Source of the DNA: Burkholderiaceae bacterium
GTDB lineage: Bacteria > Pseudomonadota > Gammaproteobacteria > Burkholderiales > Burkholderiaceae_C
Direction of reading: 5' to 3'
Length of the DNA stretch: 64,000 nucleotides
Assembly (NCBI GenBank): GCA_024235995.1
Contig: JACKLI010000001.1
Span: 2,542,001 to 2,606,000 of the forward strand
Part shown: in pieces, positions 62,065 through 64,000 of the stretch
Layout: every line of letters starts with the position of its first letter
Numbering within the stretch: position 1 is the first letter of the stretch
Made by a program: the position numbers and the translations under genes
Notes under the pieces: generated by a model
Databases searched by the model: none
Seen by the model: the letters and a program-made list of their open reading frames with translations, nothing else
What the model was told of the DNA's origin: nothing

Positions 62065-64000
62065 ATGCACAAGAACACCGTCCAGAGCCATGAGGGTTGG
62101 CCCGCGCTGGCCGCCACCGCCGCCCAGCCGATCATCAGAAAAGCCGCTCTGGCCTCGGCCGTCGCGCTGGCCCTCCTCGGCGTCAGCCTGGATGCCCAGG
62201 CACTGGCCCTCGGGGCCATCTCCGTGCGTTCGGCACTGGGCGAGCCCTTGCGGGCCGAGATCGAGATTCCCCAGCTTTCATCCGAGGAAGCGTCCACCCT
62301 GCAGGCCAGCATGGGCACGCCGCAGGCGTTTCGCGCCGCCGGGATCAACTACAGCCCCGCGCTCGCCGGCACCCATGTCACGCTGCAGCGCCGCGCCAAC
62401 GGCCAGGCCTACCTGCGCATCGTCGGCAACCGGCCGGTCAACGAACCCTACGTGGGTGTCGTGATCGAGGCCAACTGGGCCAACGGCCGCGTCGTGCGCG
62501 ACTACACCCTGCTGCTCGATCCGCCGGGCCGCGAGGCCTTGCCCGCGGTGGTGGCCACCCAACCCCAGGCCCCGGCGCCCGAACCCTCCGCCGCGCCCGC
62601 GCGTCCCGCCGTCGCCGAGCAGGTCACGCCGCGTAGCGGCGCCGCGCCGGCGCCCAAGGCATCGCCGCGCCCCGAGCGCGCAGCGGCATCGGGCGGCGGC
62701 GAGCAGGTCGCCATCCAGCGTGGCGACACCCTCTCGCGCATCGCCGGCGCCCACGCCATCGATGGCGTTTCACTCGACCAGATGATGGTGGCCCTGCTGC
62801 AGGCCAACCCCCAGGCCTTCATTCGTGGCAACGTCAACCTGATCAAGGCCGGTGCCGTGCTGCAAATGCCCAGTGCCGAGCAGGCCCTGACCACCTCGCG
62901 TCAGGCTGCGCGGCGGGCTGTCGTGGCGCAAAGCAGGGACTTCCAGGCCTACCGCCGCTCCGTGGCCAAGGCGGCGCCCGCGCAACCCCAGGACGCCGGC
63001 GGCAGCCAGACCGCCAGCGGCAGCGTGCAGGCACAGGTGAGCGAGCGCCAGGCGCCGGCGCCTGCCCCCGACCAGCTCAAGATCAGCAAGGGCGGCGCGG
63101 CCAGCGGGGCCGAAACCACCGTGGCGCGCTCGCGCCAGGCGCAGGAGCAAGCCGATCGCGAGGCCGAGCTCAAGCGCAACATCAGCGCCCTCGAAGGCCT
63201 CAAGGGCGCAGCCAGCGCTCCGGCGACAACCAGCCCCGCACCGGCGACGGCGGCGGCGGCGGCGGCGGCGGCGGCAAGCAGTGAGCCAGCCGGCATGAAC
63301 GTTCCGCTGGCCGCCGGTGCCGCCACCACGGCGGCTGCGTCAGCCGCTTCCGCCGCGACGACCGCTGCGGCTGACACTCCCACCGAAGCCAGCACCGTGG
63401 CGCCAGCGCCCAGCGCCAGTTCGGCTGCCTCGGCAGAGGCGCCGGCGGCGGCGGCATCGACGGCCGCTCCGGCTGAAGCGGCATCGGCCAGCGTCGAGGC
63501 CCCCAAGCCCAAGGCCGCCGCACCCGCGCCAGCCCCGGTGGCCGAACCCTCCTTCCTCGACGGCCTGATGGACAACCCGCTGCTGCCCGCGGCCGGCGCC
63601 GGCCTGATCGCGCTGCTGGCCGGCCTGGGCATCTACCGCGCCCGCCAGCGCAAGCAAAAAGACGTCGAGCGGGACAGCGAGTTCATCGAAAGCCGCCTGC
63701 AGCCGGACTCGTTCTTCGGCGGCAGCGGCGGCCAGCAGGTCAACACCAAGGAGCGCCCCAGCGGCAGCTCTTCCTCCATGGCTTATTCGCCCAGCCAGCT
63801 CGACGCCGCGGGCGACGTGGACCCGGTGGCCGAGGCCGACGTCTACCTGGCGTACGGCCGCGACATGCAGGCCGAGGAAATCCTCAAGGAGGCCCTGCTG
63901 ACCCACCCCGGCCGCATCTCGGTGCACCGCAAGCTGGCCGAAATCTATGCCAAGCGGCGCGACGCCCGCGCGCTCGATGCCATCGCCACCGAAGCGCATG
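62065..64000 (+). CDS. fimV: FimV-like peptidoglycan-binding pilus assembly protein (runs off window)
   Basis: The first 645 codons are present; the gene continues past the right edge. A signal region (about residues 25-48) precedes the FimV N-terminal domain (LGAISVRSALGEPLRAEIEI, about 49-160). A LysM domain lies at about 212-272 (VAIQRGDTLSRIAGAHAID), then a Gln/Arg coiled region, a long Ala/Pro-rich stretch with nine CGG triplets (63248-63274), and a membrane helix near 505-525 (AAGAGLIALLAGLGIYRARQ). A cytoplasmic part with a TPR-like start (VYLAYGRDMQAEEILKEALL) follows. FimV proteins organise type IV pili and polar sites. The start is ATG 62065. Confidence 0.92.
   Translation, partial: MHKNTVQSHEGWPALAATAAQPIIRKAALASAVALALLGVSLDAQALALGAISVRSALGEPLRAEIEIPQLSSEEASTLQASMGTPQAFRAAGINYSPALAGTHVTLQRRANGQAYLRIVGNRPVNEPYVGVVIEANWANGRVVRDYTLLLDPPGREALPAVVATQPQAPAPEPSAAPARPAVAEQVTPRSGAAPAPKASPRPERAAASGGGEQVAIQRGDTLSRIAGAHAIDGVSLDQMMVALLQANPQAFIRGNVNLIKAGAVLQMPSAEQALTTSRQAARRAVVAQSRDFQAYRRSVAKAAPAQPQDAGGSQTASGSVQAQVSERQAPAPAPDQLKISKGGAASGAETTVARSRQAQEQADREAELKRNISALEGLKGAASAPATTSPAPATAAAAAAAAASSEPAGMNVPLAAGAATTAAASAASAATTAAADTPTEASTVAPAPSASSAASAEAPAAAASTAAPAEAASASVEAPKPKAAAPAPAPVAEPSFLDGLMDNPLLPAAGAGLIALLAGLGIYRARQRKQKDVERDSEFIESRLQPDSFFGGSGGQQVNTKERPSGSSSSMAYSPSQLDAAGDVDPVAEADVYLAYGRDMQAEEILKEALLTHPGRISVHRKLAEIYAKRRDARALDAIATEAH

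Overview
The window looks like a chromosome segment of a high-GC betaproteobacterium of the order Burkholderiales, most likely family Comamonadaceae (Acidovorax/Comamonas-like). Three things point there: Bug-type solute receptors, the gene orders leuC-entericidin-leuD-leuB-asd-fimV and sdhCDAB-sdhE-gltA, and a family of short interspersed repeats that I associate from memory with Comamonadaceae genomes. No database search was possible.

Region 1 (1-13875) is a catabolic locus with visibly less GC-rich composition and looser codon use than the right half. A minus-strand operon of twelve genes encodes two acyl-CoA dehydrogenases, a thiolase-fold protein without the usual nucleophilic cysteine, a DUF35 zinc-ribbon/OB protein, two hotdog (MaoC-like) proteins, E1-alpha, E1-beta, E2 and E3 of a 2-oxoacid dehydrogenase, an enoyl-CoA hydratase placed between E1-beta and E2, and a Bug-type receptor. 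A divergent ADP-forming acyl-CoA ligase and an IclR regulator complete it, with a 40-bp dyad between the two transcription units. The set suggests CoA activation, dehydrogenation, hydration and retro-aldol cleavage of an unknown carboxylic acid, with a 2-oxoacid oxidised by its own complex.

Region 2 (14021-21057) is mobile DNA: an IS256-family element, a gene-poor stretch with a strong promoter and a self-terminating structured RNA candidate, then a cluster of small unknown proteins, a PcfJ-domain protein, a DUF3293 protein and an unknown 379-aa protein. It ends at the 3' end of tRNA-Asn(GTT), the usual target of tyrosine integrases, so regions 1 and 2 may together be an island. No integrase or second attachment site is visible.

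Region 3 (21058-64000) is core genome. It holds rlmD, nlpD, pcm and surE (without rpoS), a quinone oxidoreductase, a lipoate ligase-like protein, an EVE protein, an rRNA methyltransferase-like protein, and the pyruvate dehydrogenase genes aceE-aceF-lpd. Then come a sensor kinase/FixJ-type regulator pair, folD, oligopeptidase A, a glutaredoxin-like protein, the TCA genes gltA-sdhE-sdhBADC facing gntR/mdh, a CitE-like lyase and acnB. A SpeD-SpeE fusion, a nuclease, a LysR regulator, leuC-ecn-leuD-leuB, asd and the start of fimV follow. At least eight related short repeats are scattered here. Several abut start codons, and three lie inside reading frames (lysR and the linkers of aceF and lpd).
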